Origin: JBBRHQ01 sp963840235
GTDB lineage: Bacteria > Actinomycetota > Thermoleophilia > Solirubrobacterales > 70-9
Reading direction: 5' to 3'
NCBI GenBank assembly: GCA_963840235.1
Contig: CAWIYC010000004.1
Span: 62,001-126,000 of the forward strand
Length of the DNA stretch: 64,000 nucleotides
Position 1 is the first letter of the stretch, and each line of letters starts with the position of its first letter. The notes beneath the pieces were generated by a model. That model was not told where the DNA came from and ran no database searches. It was given only the letters and a program-made list of their open reading frames with translations. The position numbers and the translations under genes are program-made. Shown piece after piece: positions 49,171-55,830 of the stretch.

Positions 49171-49225
49171 TGTAGCTAGCCGGACTCCAACCGGCGACCT
49201 CCTGGGTGGCGATCCAGGCGCTCTC
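49171..49225 (-). other. tRNA 3'-fragment (degenerate)
   Basis: On the minus strand: GAGAGCG (end of D arm), CCTGG/CCAGG anticodon stem around an eight-base loop containing TCGCCA, then AGGTC, a T arm GCCGG-TTGGAGT-CCGGC and TAGCTACA as the 3' acceptor. The 5' half is missing, the anticodon loop is one base too long and the T loop has TTGGA for TTCGA. It looks like a leftover attachment site from another tRNA gene. Confidence 0.45.
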
Positions 49226-49332
49226 TAGCAACCGGTGCTCGGCGGAACTATCCCGAGGGCGTCGGGGTGAGCTTCTAGTGCGGCGCGATTCTTCGTCCAC
49301 ACGAACGACGATCGTCCGTGCAGCGAGTCAAA

Positions 49333-49477
49333 AGGCACCAAGCGCAATCTGGTGCCTCAATCGACGCATATCGACGCTAATCGGCGACTATCCAGCCGGG
49401 CGGGGAGAAGCAAGCAACTCACCTCATTCCGCTCTAGCAAGCCAAATAGCGGGGCAAGAGGCGCACGCGCCTCGCGT
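49333..49477 (+). repeat. right-end block of insertion unit 2
   Basis: Homologous to 47087-47231. Inverted repeat AGGCACCA (49333-49340)/TGGTGCCT (49350-49357). Tandem 10-bp repeats ATCGACGCAT, ATCGACGCTA and ATCGGCGACT (49360-49389) are better preserved than in unit 1. GCTCTAGCAAGCCA and CCTCGCGT before the attachment copy are shared. Confidence 0.7.
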
Positions 49478-49520
49478 CCTTACAAGCAGGAGGTCACTGG
49501 TTCGAGCCCAGTACCGCCCA
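49478..49520 (+). repeat. attachment-site copy 3
   Basis: 43 bp identical to the 3' part of tRNA-Val. Unlike copy 2, the downstream flank does not resemble the sequence after the real tRNA. Confidence 0.85.
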
Positions 49521-49592
49521 TGGCTGGTAACCCAGGCGCAGAGCCAAATGTTGGGTGCCATCCGCTCACCAGATCGTGCGTTTCGGTGCGCT

Positions 49593-49611
49593 TGGAAGCG
49601 AAATGGAAGCG
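49593..49611 (+). repeat. direct repeat TGGAAGCG x2 (candidate arm site)
   Basis: TGGAAGCG at 49593-49600 and 49604-49611, 72 bp after attachment copy 3. Position and spacing parallel the TGGTGCCT pair 85 bp after copy 1. The remainder of 49521-49792 shows no gene. Confidence 0.35.
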
Positions 49612-49792
49612 CTGCGCCTCAACCCCCCGGCCACCCCTATTCACAGCGGCCCGCCGCCACGGGTCCCATATCTACAGGACTTAGGAGTCCATCCACCTCC
49701 GTGGACAGTCCGTGGCATCCTCGGCCTGTCCGGGACAGCCCGCGCCAGATCCCGGAGATCGAGGCATAGCGCTTATCCTCGGCCTCATCTGA

Positions 49793-49809
49793 GCGATACT
49801 GCGCAGGCG
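49793..49809 (+). promoter_or_regulatory. NTF2-like gene leader motif, copy A
   Basis: GCGATACTGCGCAGGCG directly before ATG. GATACT resembles a -10 box and ends nine bases before the start codon; AGG may add weak ribosome binding. The same motif precedes 52601 and, with one extra G, the minus-strand gene starting at 58840. Confidence 0.6.
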
Positions 49810-50208
49810 ATGTCGGAGGAGAACGTCGAAGCACTCCGGGCGGTGTACCCCGCTTTGGCCACCGGGGACCTCTCGGTGCTTTTCGAGTTGTGCGATCCCA
49901 GTGTTGAGATCACCGAACCTCCAGAGATTCCCGACTCCTCGAGCTTTTTCGGCCATGACGGCATTCGTGCCGTGTTCGAGAAGTTGCAGGACGTTTTTCC
50001 AGACATGCAATTCGCGGCACCTGAGTTCATCGCTAACGGCGACCGGGTGCTTGCCTCGACGGAGTGGCTGGGGACAGGCGCTGGCAGCGGAGCGAGTGCT
50101 CGGGTCCCGCTCTTTCACGTTTGGAGCTTCGAGGAAGACCGCGCCACTCGAATTCATGCATTTCTTGATCGCAGCCAAGCCCTCGAAGCCGCCGGGCTAT
50201 TGGAGTAG
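49810..50208 (+). CDS. NTF2/SnoaL-like protein 1
   Basis: 132 aa, begins MSEENVEALRAVYPALATGD. Cone-shaped alpha+beta NTF2 fold predicted: N-terminal helix, FELCDPSVEITEPPEI strand, GHDGIRAVFEKLQDVFPDMQ helix, and the final sheet with VWSFEEDRATRIHAFLDRSQ. Ends ALEAAGLLE. Such proteins can be small isomerases/cyclases or binding proteins; the activity here is unknown. The last Glu codon, the stop and three bases form GGAGTAGGCGATG with the next start. Confidence 0.8.
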   Translation: MSEENVEALRAVYPALATGDLSVLFELCDPSVEITEPPEIPDSSSFFGHDGIRAVFEKLQDVFPDMQFAAPEFIANGDRVLASTEWLGTGAGSGASARVPLFHVWSFEEDRATRIHAFLDRSQALEAAGLLE

Positions 50209-50211
50209 GCG

Positions 50212-50601
50212 ATGTCGCAGGAGAACGTGGAGATCATGAGACGCGGCTACGAGCGCTGGAGGGCCACCGGTGAGATCCGCGCCCATCCCGATTTCGTCTG
50301 GGATGTGTCCAAACTCGGCTGGCCTGACCAGCAAATCTACTCCGGAGCCGAGGGCGCGAACCAGTTCAACGCCGAGTGGGCGGATGCGTGGGATGGCTGG
50401 GAGGTCGAGGCCGAGGATTACATCGACGCCGGGGAGCGCGTCGTCGTCATCGTTAACCAGCGGGGGCGTTCGAAGGCCACGGGAATTCCCGTCGACATGC
50501 GCTTCGCTCAGGTGTGGTCGTTCCGGGACGGACAGGCGATCAGGATGCAGATGTACTCGAGCGTGGACGAGGCCCTCGAAGCCGCCGGACTGTCGGAGTA
50601 G
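50212..50601 (+). CDS. NTF2/SnoaL-like protein 2
   Basis: 129 aa, MSQENVEIMRRGYERWRATG. The same fold, with VEAEDYIDAGERVVVIVNQR and FAQVWSFRDGQAIRMQMYSS. Ends ALEAAGLSE. It starts three bases after gene 1, with GGAG six bases before the ATG inside the previous gene's last codons, so the pair is a coupled operon. Confidence 0.82.
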   Translation: MSQENVEIMRRGYERWRATGEIRAHPDFVWDVSKLGWPDQQIYSGAEGANQFNAEWADAWDGWEVEAEDYIDAGERVVVIVNQRGRSKATGIPVDMRFAQVWSFRDGQAIRMQMYSSVDEALEAAGLSE

Positions 50602-50753
50602 CGCCCTCACCGGTGCACTTGCCTCCCTCGATCAGCGGCCCGTGCCATGTCGCTGCTGCCGATTACTACCGCCGTTGCTACCGATCTTCAGTCCCGAAGC
50701 CCTGAGCTTTCCCGTACAGCCATGCGGCAGACGCGGGAGCTACCATCGCTTCC

Positions 50754-50897
50754 GTGGCCGACGCCCCCCAGCCTGAGCAGAAGACCAAGGCTGACGAGCC
50801 GGTCGAGAAGCCCGCTCCGACGCGGCGAAGCTTTTTCGGTGCACTCAAGAAGGCGGCACAAGACGCAGTCGTCAAGCGCACCAGCACCAGGAAGTAA
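50754..50897 (+). CDS. small basic protein, leaderless-type start
   Basis: 47 aa from GTG 50754 to TAA: VADAPQPEQKTKADEPVEKP then APTRRSFFGALKKAAQDAVV and KRTSTRK. Charged, disordered N-terminus and an amphipathic basic helix. TACCAT lies seven bases upstream, the same spacing as at other leaderless starts in this window. No family recognised. The gap 50602-50740 is otherwise empty. Confidence 0.5.
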   Translation: MADAPQPEQKTKADEPVEKPAPTRRSFFGALKKAAQDAVVKRTSTRK

Positions 50898-51202
50898 TCC
50901 GCACCAAGAGCGGGGAGATGCGCGAGGGGTGTTTCGCACGAGTCCGTGCCGCCGCAGGGCCACCCCGCGCAGGGCGAGCGCGCCCGGCCAGCCCGCAAAG
51001 GGGCGCGTTTGACCAGGAGTGCCAGCAGCAGGCCACAGGAGGGCTGTCAGGACGCCTGAGGCCGGTCAGGTCGAAGGGCTGCCTCCCCCGCTCCGCCGCC
51101 GATCAGCGGGGCCTGTTATCCCAGCGGGGACGAAAATAAATGCGCCCCCAGTTCGTTAATTACGGGAGACCGGACCATCGAGCAGACCATGGGAGGAACA
51201 AG
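50898..51202. other. gene-free stretch
   Basis: No convincing frame. GC-rich at first, then an AT-rich patch (GAAAATAAATGCG at about 51132) followed by TTCGTTAATTACG, which probably holds the promoter of the secreted-protein gene at 51203. Confidence 0.4.
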
Positions 51203-51640
51203 TTGATCCGAGCTTTCCGCATCTATCTCGTAATCGCGCTCCTGGCTCTCGCGACCGCGGCTGGAGCTCTCGCCGCCAACTCCGTGACGCCAAAGCCTGG
51301 ACGCTATGACTCGAAGTGCCCACAGGGCTGGAAGTCCGGGTGTGGAGAGGCGTACTTCACCGTGATCGCGAATAGCCGCAAGATCGAAAAGTTCGCGTCC
51401 GTCCCGTGGCCAAACAAGCCAAGTGATCCCTCTGTCGGCATCTGCGGCCGCTACAACCCGAATGTCAACACGAGGATCGCGATCAAGGACGGCAAGTTCA
51501 CCTATGTCGGGACAGTCTTGGGAAAGAAGTTGACCTGGACAGGCAAGTGGGTCAGTCGGCGAAAGATGACAGGCACCGTCAAGTGGGCGGGGTGCAGCAC
51601 CTTGGTCAAGTACACGGCACAATGGGCGCCGACTCCTTAG
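51203..51640 (+). CDS. small secreted beta-rich protein
   Basis: 145 aa from TTG 51203, with GGAGG six bases upstream. Signal peptide IYLVIALLALATAAGALAAN. The mature part has four Cys and alternating strands (FTYVGTVLGKKLTWTGKWVS, RRKMTGTVKWAG), like small actinobacterial secreted proteins with an Ig-like or lipocalin-like sheet. Function unknown. Confidence 0.75.
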   Translation: MIRAFRIYLVIALLALATAAGALAANSVTPKPGRYDSKCPQGWKSGCGEAYFTVIANSRKIEKFASVPWPNKPSDPSVGICGRYNPNVNTRIAIKDGKFTYVGTVLGKKLTWTGKWVSRRKMTGTVKWAGCSTLVKYTAQWAPTP

Positions 51641-51791
51641 GCCTATCTGGATCGACAAGGCCGCGTCGTCCTCACTTCCCCCGATAGCTAGTGGATGACT
51701 GACTGATGCCGGCCTTGAGAAAGATCGCGCACACGATCTGGTGGCTGGCCCACCACGCGAACCCCCACGGACTTCCGACAAGGAGGCACCA

Positions 51792-51884
51792 ATGAGCATC
51801 GAGCTTGGACCTCGAAGCGGGAAGGGGGTTACTGTGGCTCAGCTGCCGCTGCGCACGGCGACGATCAGGCTGCCAGCTCGGTAG
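51792..51884 (+). CDS. possible 30-aa ORF with strong ribosome-binding site
   Basis: ATG 51792 behind AGGAGG at five-base spacing: MSIELGPRSGKGVTVAQLPL then RTATIRLPAR-stop. A 29-codon frame ending at 51795 overlaps its start (ATGA). It could be the truncated start of a lost gene. Nothing else was seen in 51641-51938. Confidence 0.3.
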   Translation: MSIELGPRSGKGVTVAQLPLRTATIRLPAR

Positions 51885-51938
51885 CGCCGTAGGCGGTGCC
51901 CGCGAACGCGAACAGGGCTCGGCCAGCGGCCTCGTCGA

Positions 51939-52329
51939 TCAGAAGTCCCGGCGTCCCACAAGGCGTGCGGCGGCCTCGGGGCGGGTGAGCTCGTAGAGAG
52001 CGAAGCGCTGGCCGCCGGGTGCCCGGTAGGAGTACAACGGGCCGTGGGGGATGCCCGAGCGCGCCTCGGGGTCCCAACCTCGCTCCGCGAGCTCTGCACT
52101 CGCTTGGGCGAGGTTCTCCACCCTGTAGACAAGGATGGGCGCCTCGCCGTGGAGGTGGCCGGCCAGCAGCACGGCCGGTCCCTCGATCCGAGAGCTCGAC
52201 CATTGCCACCCGCGTTCCGAAAGCCTCGATCGCGAAAACGAGGCGACCGCCGGCAACGTCAGTGAAGTGAGCGATGTCAGCGGCAACATCAGTGCTGGGC
52301 ATGTAGACGAAGTCAAGCGCGGGGAACAT
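51939..52329 (-). pseudogene. VOC (glyoxalase-fold) protein, frameshifted
   Basis: N-terminal half from ATG 52329: FPALDFVYMPSTDVAADIAH then AGGRLVFAIEAFGTRVAMVE. The C-terminal half is in another frame: EGPAVLLAGHLHGEAPILVY, AELAERGWDPEARSGIPHGP and YSYRAPGGQRFALYELTRPE, ending GRRDF. The frame changes near 52192 by one base. Otherwise a normal single VOC module of about 130 aa. Confidence 0.65.
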
Positions 52330-52396
52330 CAGCCACCCTCAGCGAAACGAGGCCCTCATGGTGAGATCGGAAGCCTCCTCATAGGGACATTGTCAA

Positions 52397-52552
52397 TGCA
52401 GGAACGGCGGCTGGAATCAGTTCGGCTTCAAGAACCAGGGCCGGTGCGTGGCGTTCGTCGTCGTGACGAGGATTTGCGATGTGCTCGAGCGCCACGGGCT
52501 CCATTGGAAGATCTGCCCGCCGACGCCTCCGGGTCCCCTCCGCTCGAACTGA
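52397..52552 (+). pseudogene. C-terminal fragment of a secreted FKNQG-type protein
   Basis: Reads CRNGGWNQFGFKNQGRCVAF then VVVTRICDVLERHG, matching the C+NGGWxxFxFKNQGxCVxFV motif that ends many small secreted proteins. No start or signal peptide is attached. It is one of several truncated genes in insertion unit 3. Confidence 0.4.
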
Positions 52553-52583
52553 GTGCCACAAGCGCCCCCTTCCTCGGCCCTGA

Positions 52584-52600
52584 GCGATACTGCGCAGGCG
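52584..52600 (+). promoter_or_regulatory. NTF2-like gene leader motif, copy B
   Basis: GCGATACTGCGCAGGCG, identical to 49793-49809, immediately before the ATG at 52601. Similarity also extends upstream (CCTCGG...TGAGCGATACT). Confidence 0.6.
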
Positions 52601-53002
52601 ATGTCGCAGAAGAACGTGGAGCTGCAATACCGAGCGGTCGACGCCTTCAACCGGCGCGACCTCGATGCCTTCCTCGCACTCGTCGACCCCTACGGGGAGT
52701 TCACCCCGCTCCAGGCGGAGATGGAGGGCGGGGGCGTCTACAGGGGCCATGAGGGGGCTCGGCGCTGGTGGGAGAACCTCCTGGGCGTCTTCCCTGACTT
52801 CAGGGCGGAGATCGATGAGGTGCAAGATCTCGGAGATGTGACCGTTACGCGGCTGCGCCTCCGCGGCCAAGGCATGGAGAGCGACGCCCCCATTGAGCAG
52901 ACGAACTGGCAGGCCACGGAGTGGCGCGACAAGAAGGCCATCTGGTGGCGCACCTACCGAACCGAGGCTGATGCCCTCGAAGGCGCCCGGCTTCAGGAGT
53001 AG
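52601..53002 (+). CDS. NTF2/SnoaL-like protein 3
   Basis: 133 aa, MSQKNVELQYRAVDAFNRRD. DAFLALVDPYGEFTPLQAEM and VYRGHEGARRWWENLLGVFP are the family strand and helix. Ends GARLQE. The junction to gene 4 is GGAGTAGGCGATG, as between genes 1 and 2. The final strand (KKAIWWRTYRTEADALEGAR) departs from the usual WTFRDGK pattern. Confidence 0.8.
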   Translation: MSQKNVELQYRAVDAFNRRDLDAFLALVDPYGEFTPLQAEMEGGGVYRGHEGARRWWENLLGVFPDFRAEIDEVQDLGDVTVTRLRLRGQGMESDAPIEQTNWQATEWRDKKAIWWRTYRTEADALEGARLQE

Positions 53003-53005
53003 GCG

Positions 53006-53407
53006 ATGTCCCAGGAGAATGTGGAGATCGTGCGCCAGGTCTTGGACGCCGTGAACCGGCGCGACCTCGGAACTATGGATGCGCTCTTCCCCGAGGAGGC
53101 GGAGTTCCACTCGGTCCTTGCCGCCAGCGAGGGTCGCGTCTTCCGCGGGCAGCAGGGCATCCGCGACTACTTCGCGTGGTTTGACGACGCCTTCGAGGAA
53201 TTCGGAAGCGAGGTCGAGGAGGCCATCGACGCGGGCGAGGATCGGGTCGTCGCGCTCCTCAAGTTCACTGCGCGTGGCAAGGGGAGCGGCATCACCCTTG
53301 ACCAGCGCATGGGCATCGTTTTCACTTTTCAGGGCGGGCAGCTCGCTCGCATGGACAGCTACTTTGACCCAGCCGACGCCCTCGAAGCCGCCGGGCTGGC
53401 GGATTAG
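53006..53407 (+). CDS. NTF2/SnoaL-like protein 4
   Basis: 133 aa, MSQENVEIVRQVLDAVNRRD. RGQQGIRDYFAWFDDAFEEF and VVALLKFTARGKGSGITLDQ are strongly typical. Ends ALEAAGLAD. Coupled to gene 3 by three bases. It ends in TAG GCATG, so the junction repeat is present here but no gene follows. Confidence 0.82.
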   Translation: MSQENVEIVRQVLDAVNRRDLGTMDALFPEEAEFHSVLAASEGRVFRGQQGIRDYFAWFDDAFEEFGSEVEEAIDAGEDRVVALLKFTARGKGSGITLDQRMGIVFTFQGGQLARMDSYFDPADALEAAGLAD

Positions 53408-53487
53408 GCATGTTGAAAGAAAGTGGATGTGTCCAGGCGTCTTTGGAGCCTGGGATCTCGAGCCGGTCTCTGAGCTAGCTTTGAATC

Positions 53488-54172
53488 GTGGAAGAAGGAA
53501 CGAGGCGCCTGATACTCAACTCAATCGCGGCGCTCGGCTTTTCGGTCATCGTCGCAATGTCTTGGGCCCTCACGGGCTCTGCTCAGCCACCGCCTCAGGA
53601 ACGTCGTCACCTCAGCCACGCCCGCGCCTGGCGGTCGGCTGTTCCTAGCCCGGGACGGTTGGATCTCCGCCTCACCAGACATCCAATTGGTCATTGGTTC
53701 ATCCCATTCTCGGCCAAGCGCAAGCACGAGATGGCCGCCTACTCGAAGCGCCATTACGGTGACCACACCTCGCGGCTGCGTAATCCGCACGTCATTGTCG
53801 AACACATCTCAGTCGCCAGCAGTGCCGCCGCCGTCTACAACACCTTCGCGCCCGACCATCCCGATCCCGAGCTCCATGAGCTCCCGAACGTCGGCCTCAA
53901 CTGGACCGCGATCGGAATCGAACACGCTGGGCACAGCGATGCTTGACCTTCTCGGCGATCGGCGAGAGTTGCGGGCTTCCTTGCATCTGACGCGTTACCT
54001 GCGATGCCGATTCCATATCAAGGTCAGGAATGTGATCGGACATCGGGAGAGCCTTCGGTCGCCCTACCACCATGAGCTAGTGCCGAGACTCCGGAATCAG
54101 ACGCACGGCGATATGAGACACAGCTCGATGCGGATCTACCGCCAGAAGTTACGCAAGATGAAGGGTTGCTGA
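53488..54172 (+). pseudogene. N-acetylmuramoyl-L-alanine amidase-like gene with internal deletion and frameshift
   Basis: The first frame has IGHWFIPFSAKRKHEMAAYS, KRHYGDHTSRLRNPHVIVEH and YNTFAPDHPDPELHELPNV, then jumps to GLNWTAIGIEHAGHSDA and stops at 53946. The second frame continues ELRASLHLTRYLRCRFHIKV, VIGHRESLRSPYHHEL and NQTHGDMRHSSMRIYRQKL. Normal members carry about 25 more residues between PNV and GLN (the CAHxVIDRDG segment with part of the zinc site). Non-functional as drawn. Confidence 0.6.
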
Positions 54173-54293
54173 CGCTAGGACCGGGCCATTTCTAAGGCTG
54201 CTTTTTCGCGGCGCCGTGGCCAGCGGTCTTTGGAATGCGGCACGGAAAAGGAACGAGACCACTGACGATGGCGCTGTCCCCCGTTGGTGAGGG

Positions 54294-54494
54294 ATGGCAG
54301 TTGCGTCGTACGAACCCTGCGTCGTCTGCGGCCGAGGCGACACGACCACCGGGTTCGCCGTCCAGAGGGAGGCGGAGTTCCCCTTCACGAATCCGGCGCC
54401 GAGCTGCCGCGCCAATACAGCCGAACGGAGCGACTACAGCGACACCGAACCCGGCCCCCTCAGGCACGGATCGCATGGCAAGCGGTCCTCGAGG
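54294..54494 (+). pseudogene. possible truncated zinc-ribbon-like gene
   Basis: ATG 54294 gives MAVASYEPCVVCGRGDTTTG then FAVQREAEFPF, with a CxxC pair that looks like a real N-terminus. The frame then loses character and runs into attachment copy 4. It may have been cut by the insertion. No gene is seen in 54173-54293. Confidence 0.25.
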
Positions 54495-54537
54495 CCTTAC
54501 AAGCAGGAGGTCGCCAGTTCGAGCCTGGCACCGGCCA
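54495..54537 (+). repeat. attachment-site copy 4 (diverged)
   Basis: Same length and layout as the tRNA-Val 3' segment, beginning CCTTACAAGCAGGAGGTC. The T stem is changed on both sides (GCCAG/CTGGC instead of ACTGG/CCAGT), and the end is ACCGGCCA for ACCGCCCA. The paired changes mean it came from a different tRNA allele rather than by random decay. It lies 5 bp past the stop of the next minus-strand gene. Confidence 0.65.
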
Positions 54538-54542
54538 TCGCC

Positions 54543-54884
54543 TCAGTCGTCGACGACACTGCGGTCGAGGCGGCCGGTTTCTAGGTCCGCGGCGAAGTAG
54601 AGCGCCGCATACTCGGCCAGTCGCTCGGCCGAGACGCCCTGCCGGTCCGCCTCGCGCTCGAGCGCTTCCCAGGGCGCTTCGTCAATCGTGATCTGCACCT
54701 GCACTCCCTCCCCATACACCCGGTCGCGATGGAAGCGCGGATATGCCCAGCCGGCCCGGGGGGAGTCCTTCTCCGTCAGGTAGTGCCGGATCGCCAGTGC
54801 CAGCGGTGGCCCGAGGCTGCCCGACTCCGCGCGGGTCTCGCCCCGAAGTGCTCTAAGGCTGATCTCGCCGAGGAAGACGTCCAC
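54543..54884 (-). CDS. small protein with ribbon-helix-helix-like C-terminus
   Basis: 113 aa from GTG 54884; TTG at 54896 is an alternative with GAGGG upstream. N-terminal VDVFLGEISLRALRGETRAE. The C-terminal VQITIDEAPWEALEREADRQ then GVSAERLAEYAALYFAADLE resembles CopG-type strand-helix-helix proteins. Could be a DNA-binding regulator; no partner toxin is adjacent. Confidence 0.55.
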   Translation of the reverse strand: MDVFLGEISLRALRGETRAESGSLGPPLALAIRHYLTEKDSPRAGWAYPRFHRDRVYGEGVQVQITIDEAPWEALEREADRQGVSAERLAEYAALYFAADLETGRLDRSVVDD

Positions 54885-55063
54885 GATTCGCGGCAATGGC
54901 TTTCTACCCTCGCTCTCTACTCTCGGCCCCCAAGGGGGTTGGGCACCGATACTGTTCGCGGCGAGGTCGTCAGCCCCTCTTCTGCCCGGATAAACCGAAA
55001 TGCAAGCCGGGCCGGCACCCCCAGCGGGAGGGGGGAGCCCCACGCCTGGCGACGCCCAGGCGG

Positions 55064-55141
55064 GATACTGCATCGTCGTCCTCGGCGAACCTGGACCTCG
55101 TGCGCTCGGTCCGCGCGGACATGGGCCGTGGCGACTTTCGG
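55064..55141 (+). pseudogene. N-terminal remnant of an NTF2/SnoaL-like gene with its GATACT box
   Basis: From 55073 the frame reads SSSSANLDLVRSVRADMGRG then DF, the start of the related SANLDLVRSIYADWERGDF subfamily. It is preceded by GATACT at 55064-55069. The body is missing; the next gene starts 46 bp later. The remaining gap 54885-55063 shows no gene. Confidence 0.45.
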
Positions 55142-55187
55142 CTCGGCCGGGGTCGACCAAACCAAGAGCGGAAGGAACCTGATCCGA

Positions 55188-55595
55188 ATGAACACGAGTC
55201 AGCAGGAGTCCGACGGCGCGACGCGGGTGGCCTACATCCTCGGCGTACCCTTGGCCGAGAACGTCGTGCGCCAGTGGCCGCAGATGGGCGAGATGGTGCG
55301 CACCAGCAGGCTGGTCGCCGATGTCGAGGGCAACTTCCCCGAACTCACACTCGAAGTCGGCAGGCGTCTGCAACTCGATGATGTCGTCGTGGTCGAGTGG
55401 ACCTGCAACTACGGTGACGGACGTCTGTACCGGAACGTGACCATCGGCGAGCTGGAGGACGGGCAGGCCGTGCGCATCACCGACTACTGGGGCGAGCCCA
55501 CCGAGACACCCGAATGGCGGCAGCCGCTCACAGATCGGCTCGACATGCCCGGTATCGGCATCTGGCCGGACGCGGAACACCTCAGCCACTACTAG
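55188..55595 (+). CDS. NTF2-like (SnoaL-type) protein of a different subfamily
   Basis: 135 aa from ATG 55188, with GGAAGGA upstream. Helical N-terminus (LAENVVRQWPQMGEMVRTSR), then strands VVVVEWTCNYGDGRLYRNVT and IGELEDGQAVRITDYWGEPT, as in SnoaL/ketosteroid-isomerase-like proteins with the conserved D-Y-W-G-E-P end. Lacks the MSQENVE start and the ALEAAG tail. Cytoplasmic; substrate unknown. Confidence 0.75.
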   Translation: MNTSQQESDGATRVAYILGVPLAENVVRQWPQMGEMVRTSRLVADVEGNFPELTLEVGRRLQLDDVVVVEWTCNYGDGRLYRNVTIGELEDGQAVRITDYWGEPTETPEWRQPLTDRLDMPGIGIWPDAEHLSHY

Positions 55596-55596
55596 A

Positions 55597-55758
55597 GTCC
55601 TCGACCCGCAAGAAGTCAATGCCCATGGGAAGGGCAGAGGTGTTCCCGGGCGGCGCTCCTACGCCGAGCTCTGCACCGTGATCGAAGGCAAGATCGCGCG
55701 GATCACTGTCTTTCCGAGTGAGGAACAGGCCCTCGAAGCCGCGGGGCTGCCGGAGTAG
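55597..55758 (+). pseudogene. C-terminal remnant of an NTF2/SnoaL-like gene
   Basis: Open from 55597: VLDPQEVNAHGKGRGVPGRR then SYAELCTVIEGKIARITVFP and SEEQALEAAGLPE-stop. This is the last third of a typical member without a start. It retains the junction GGAGTAGGCGATG. Confidence 0.6.
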
Positions 55759-55761
55759 GCG

Positions 55762-55785
55762 ATGTCGCAGGAGAACGTCGAGATA
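55762..55785 (+). pseudogene. N-terminal stub MSQENVEI
   Basis: ATG three bases after the preceding stop gives MSQENVEI and then diverges into sequence that shadows the opposite-strand gene at 55831. It shows that a second gene once followed at this junction. Confidence 0.5.
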
Positions 55786-55830
55786 GGACCCGGCGCCGAG
55801 GTTCAGCCGGAGCGCGAAGCCGGAGTGCGT

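Noticed and set aside
49352..49684. Open frame containing the peptide RPYKQEVTGSSPVPP, and similar frames at 46482 and 54294-54584
   Set aside because: The peptide is the translation of the tRNA-Val 3' fragment (attachment copy), a known source of false proteins. The frame has no other protein character.
49810..53407. Interpreting the NTF2-like genes as an integron-type cassette array
   Set aside because: Junctions lack attC-like folded sites and no integron integrase is present; ordinary homologous recombination between repeated junctions is a simpler reading.
45754..54537. Search for an integrase, transposase or phage gene to explain the island
   Set aside because: None of the frames in 45.7-54.6 kb reads as a tyrosine or serine recombinase, relaxase or transposase; only ends and cargo are present.
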